Source: DAOQVR01 sp035341665 (lineage in GTDB: Bacteria > Chloroflexota > Anaerolineae > JAAYZQ01). Taken from it: a stretch of 64,000 bases of DNA. The translations under genes were made by a program, and so were the position numbers. This document shows positions 61,403-64,000 of the stretch, one piece after another. Below the pieces are notes generated by a model, which saw nothing but the letters and a program-made list of their open reading frames with translations, was not told the origin of the DNA and searched no databases. The stretch is taken from assembly GCA_035341665.1 (NCBI GenBank), contig DAOQVR010000004.1, positions 124,001 to 188,000 on the forward strand, given 5' to 3'. Each line of letters starts with the position of its first letter. The first letter of the stretch is position 1.

Positions 61403-62096
61403 AGCCCAGCCCCCTCTCCTTGAGGCTGACGAAGCGGTGACCGCCGATGACCAGGTGGTCTAGCACCTCTATGTCGAGGAGCTTGCCCGCCTCCACAACC
61501 TGTTTGGTGACGGCCACATCGTCGGGGCTGGGCGTAGAGTCACCCGAAGGATGGTTGTGGACCAGAATAACGGCGGCGGCCGAGGCACGGATTGCCTTGC
61601 GGAAGAGGCCGGCAACCTGGACGTGGGTGACATTCAGCGAGCCACGCGCGACCATCTCCGTGGCAAGAACGCGGTTCTTCGTGTCAAGCAGCAGTACGTG
61701 CAGTTCCTCCTGCTCCAGCAAGCTGATGGTTGGGATCACGAGGTTGGCGGCGTCTGCGGGCGAGCGGATCTGGGCGCGCTCCTCAGGCGCCTCAACCTGA
61801 AGGCGCTTGCCAAGCTCCAGTGCCGCCTTTATCTCCGCCACTTTCGCCTCGCCAATGCCCCGCGCCTCCGTGAGCTCGCCCGTGTCCGCCCGCGCGAGAC
61901 CCCCCAAGCTGCGGTATTCGACGATGAGGCGCTCGGCGAGGTGTAGGACATTCTCGCCTTGCGTTCCGGTGCGCAGCACGATGGCGAGCAACTCCGAGGT
62001 GGAGAGGTTCTGCGCGCCGTACTTGAGGAGGCGCTCTCGGGGGCGCTCGGTCGTGGGCAGCTCCTTGATGGTGCGGTACTCAACCCGCTCGGGCAT
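61395..62096 (-). CDS. radC: RadC family JAB-domain protein
   Basis: 233 aa. Helix-hairpin-helix part (LLAIVLRTGTQGENV to ARGIGEAKVAEIKAALELGKR) and a JAMM/JAB metalloprotease-like site HNHPSGDSTPSPDD. The family was named for a repair phenotype later traced elsewhere; the present role is unclear. First gene of a run of five on the minus strand (radC, small TM protein, GTPase, cutA, pseudokinase). Confidence 0.95.
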   Translation of the reverse strand: MPERVEYRTIKELPTTERPRERLLKYGAQNLSTSELLAIVLRTGTQGENVLHLAERLIVEYRSLGGLARADTGELTEARGIGEAKVAEIKAALELGKRLQVEAPEERAQIRSPADAANLVIPTISLLEQEELHVLLLDTKNRVLATEMVARGSLNVTHVQVAGLFRKAIRASAAAVILVHNHPSGDSTPSPDDVAVTKQVVEAGKLLDIEVLDHLVIGGHRFVSLKERGLGFG

Positions 62097-62265
62097 GGGA
62101 TCGCTTCCTCCCTGCGGCCATTCTACCCGAGGGAAGGTCGGGTGTCAATCTGATTTTCGATCCGGGATTGCCGATAGCTGGACCGGCACCGTGCACGTGC
62201 CCCCAATCCCGCACCCCAGACCCCCAGTAGGGGTTGCGCCCATCATTTGGAGCCCTGTCCTGCCC

Positions 62266-62733
62266 GTGCCAGGATCGACACTTGAGGGGTACGAGATCGA
62301 CGTCGACCGCGTGCACTGCATGTCGGAGCGGCGGCAGCAGGCCAGCCAGACTTACCTGGCGGTGAACACAGCGATCGTCGGGGTGCTCGGCTCCCTGGTG
62401 CCGGGCGCGACCTTCGACGGCTGGGCCCTGGTGGCCGTGAGCTTGCCCCTTTTCCTGGTGGGCATTGCCGCCTGCCTGGTCTGGAACCGCATCATCTCCG
62501 ACTTTCGCACCGTGATCGGCTGGCACTACAGGAAACTGCGCGAGATCGAAGCGGGCTTCCCCGTCGGCCACCGGGTCTGCACCGAGACGTGGGAGAGCCT
62601 GTTTGCGCCACGGGCCGGCAAGGAGCGCTTCGGCTTTTCGCGGCTGGAGGCGTGGCTGCCCCGCCTCTTCATCGGGCTGTACGCGGTGTATTTCGCCGGA
62701 CTGGTGGCAGCAGCCGCCATGGGGTGGGTATAG
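62266..62733 (+). CDS. Small membrane protein resembling RipA-like octameric proteins
   Basis: 155 aa from a tentative GTG; the open frame extends upstream into radC antisense but is not coding. A conserved-looking opening (EGYEIDVDRVHCMSERRQQASQTYLAVNTAIVGVLGSL), two membrane helices, a cytosolic segment (SDFRTVIGWHYRKLREIEAGFPVG) and a last hydrophobic helix. The RRQ-N-NTA pattern is typical of a family of small membrane proteins called RipA-like. No partner identified. No good ribosome site seen. Confidence 0.6.
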   Translation: MPGSTLEGYEIDVDRVHCMSERRQQASQTYLAVNTAIVGVLGSLVPGATFDGWALVAVSLPLFLVGIAACLVWNRIISDFRTVIGWHYRKLREIEAGFPVGHRVCTETWESLFAPRAGKERFGFSRLEAWLPRLFIGLYAVYFAGLVAAAAMGWV

Positions 62734-62767
62734 GGGCCGTTTTGGCCCCTCCTGTTTGCTTCCGGCC

Positions 62768-63574
62768 CTACAGCAGCGCCATCGCCACCAGGCCGGGCAG
62801 CAGCGCAAGCAGGGCAAGTGCCCGCGGGCCGTGGCCCGTGGCGTTGCGGCTGTCCCAGCGAAAAAGATAGACCGCCAGCGCAAAGGCGGCGATGCCTGTG
62901 GCAAGAAGCACCGCAAGCGAGGCTCGCGCATCAAAGACGGCGGGCCGGTCGAAGGCGAGTCCATGGTACGCTTGCATTGCCTGAGATGCGGGAAGCAGCG
63001 CTGCCGCGCGGCGCGCGGAGGCCGGGAGCATCTCCATCGGCATCATCAGCCCTCCGATCAACATCGCAGGCAAGAAGAGGAGCTGCGAGTAGAGCACGGT
63101 GGCACGCGAGTCGTTGGAGACGACGCCGATGAGCGCCCCCAGCGCACCAAAGGCCAAGGCCATCGCGAGGGTGACCCCCAGGAACGCGCCCCAGGCGACC
63201 GGCTGCGCCCCGCCAAAGAGCGGGCCGGTGAGCGCAATGACGGCAGTGACGGCCAGCACCTGGAGCAGCGTCACCAGCACGGGGATGGACACGATGGCGA
63301 GAGCAGGGACGCCGTTCACCCGGAAGCTGCGGAAGATGCCCGCTACCCTCGACTCGACGAGGGTGCCCGGCAGTCCGAGCAGGCCGCTCGACATCCCGGC
63401 CACGATCGCCATGGCAGGGATCATCGTCTCGGTGAAGAGGGGATTGACCCGAGTCATGACCAGGCCCAGCATGACGTAGAACCCCAGCGGAAAGAGATAG
63501 CCCATCAGGAGGCCAGACGGGCTGCGCAGACCGGTCTTGAGCTCAAAGGCGACGTGGCGTGCGAACGCGTTCAC
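62768..63574 (-). CDS. ABC-2 type transporter permease
   Basis: 268 aa. Six membrane segments with the usual ABC-2 features: SPSGLLMGYLFPLGFYVML, a long loop, GALIGVVSN, and LFLPAMLIGGLMMPMEMLP. It overlaps the downstream-read ATPase gene by 4 bases (ATGA), so they form one exporter. Substrate unknown; such two-gene sets export drugs, lipids or peptides. Confidence 0.9.
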   Translation of the reverse strand: MNAFARHVAFELKTGLRSPSGLLMGYLFPLGFYVMLGLVMTRVNPLFTETMIPAMAIVAGMSSGLLGLPGTLVESRVAGIFRSFRVNGVPALAIVSIPVLVTLLQVLAVTAVIALTGPLFGGAQPVAWGAFLGVTLAMALAFGALGALIGVVSNDSRATVLYSQLLFLPAMLIGGLMMPMEMLPASARRAAALLPASQAMQAYHGLAFDRPAVFDARASLAVLLATGIAAFALAVYLFRWDSRNATGHGPRALALLALLPGLVAMALL

Positions 63575-64000
63575 GCGATGCCTCCCCCCCGGGCAATCTC
63601 CAGGAATCGATCCTCCAGCGACGGACGCTCCACACGGAGATCGATCAGCCGGTCGCCCTGAGCCTCAAGGTAGTCAAGGATGGCCGAGACGGTGGGCCCA
63701 GGGTCGCTGCTGTAGTAGACGGCATACTCCTCACGGTGGGCAGCCTGACTCACGGAGGGGAAGAGGGTGCCGCTGCCGGCCAGGAGGGAGCGCTCGGTCC
63801 GCACCGAGACCTTGGTGAGGCCGCCGCCGGTTGCCGTTAGCTCGCGTGGGGTGCCGGTGAAGACGATTCGGCCGCGCAGGAGGATGGCGATCCGCCCGGC
63901 CACCTTCTCGGCCTCCGCCATGTCGTGGGTGGCGAGGAGGATCGCCGTGCCCGCCTCACGCAGCTCGGGCACCATCTCGTGCAGCTCGGCGCGTGACTCG
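63571..64000 (-). CDS. ABC transporter ATP-binding protein, C-terminal part
   Basis: Partial: the frame runs off the right edge of the window. Visible are the end of the Walker B/D-loop region (SRAELHEM), the H-loop TAILLATHDMAEAE, and a C-terminal domain of about 90 residues typical of DrrA/CcmA-type exporter ATPases. Translationally coupled to the permease. Confidence 0.9.
   Translation of the reverse strand, partial: ESRAELHEMVPELREAGTAILLATHDMAEAEKVAGRIAILLRGRIVFTGTPRELTATGGGLTKVSVRTERSLLAGSGTLFPSVSQAAHREEYAVYYSSDPGPTVSAILDYLEAQGDRLIDLRVERPSLEDRFLEIARGGGIA

Overview
The window is GC-rich chromosomal DNA with no phage, plasmid, CRISPR, rRNA or tRNA signal. Gene content points to a member of the Chloroflexota, probably Anaerolineae-like. 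The evidence is indirect: very long FG-GAP and TPR proteins, a BTAD-type AAA regulator, a SpoVS/RNase Y/RecX/RecA block in a non-model arrangement, secreted proteins ending in a short 'LP' tail, and short dispersed palindromes. Several promoters have near-consensus boxes (TTGACA or TTGCNN, 17 nt, TATAAT-like).

Layout. 1-1.1 kb: end of a KdpD-like kinase and a KdpE-like regulator. 1.2-4.4 kb: a corrinoid protein and a UroD-type methyltransferase, convergent with an MFS carrier. 4.5-6.7 kb: a stand-alone RarA C-terminal-like protein and the magnesium channel mgtE, behind a structured leader. 6.8-11.7 kb: an amidase and a secreted subtilase. 11.7-14.2 kb: small genes and decayed fragments around a nitroreductase. 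14.2-17.5 kb: zwf-pgl (oxidative pentose phosphate entry) and a hemerythrin-like protein. 17.7-21.7 kb: MoxR / DUF58 / DUF4129 unit. 22.3-34.6 kb: a BTAD regulator, a 71-aa protein and a 2,666-aa FG-GAP surface protein. 34.7-38.5 kb: DUF454, a Ddl-like ATP-grasp enzyme and an M24-fold protein with altered metal ligands. 38.5-39.03 kb: a self-contained unit of promoter, c-di-AMP (ydaO/yuaA) riboswitch, 50-codon ORF and terminator. 39.1-45.9 kb: a P-loop NTPase with 54 consecutive TPRs. 46-48.6 kb: bfr, holB, ricT. 48.6-52.7 kb: recA, recX, rny, spoVS on the minus strand. 52.9-57.4 kb: YprB-like nuclease and CPBP protease, then metG behind a structured leader. 57.4-62.1 kb: GDT1-like half transporter, MBL hydrolase, and a run radC / small membrane protein / GTPase / cutA / zinc-ribbon pseudokinase. 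62.2-64 kb: a small membrane protein and an ABC exporter cut by the window end.

How genes may work together: ricT (a partner of RNase Y in Bacillus) converges on the spoVS-rny end of the recA block, so an RNA-decay module sits in one place. Potassium and second-messenger signalling are hinted at by Kdp regulators at one end and a c-di-AMP riboswitch in the middle, but no cyclase or channel is present here to join them. The observations I rate most worth following are the riboswitch-controlled 50-aa ORF, the mutually exclusive hairpins over the mgtE ribosome binding site, the 33-bp palindromes (one translated in frame inside a gene), and the two giant repeat proteins.
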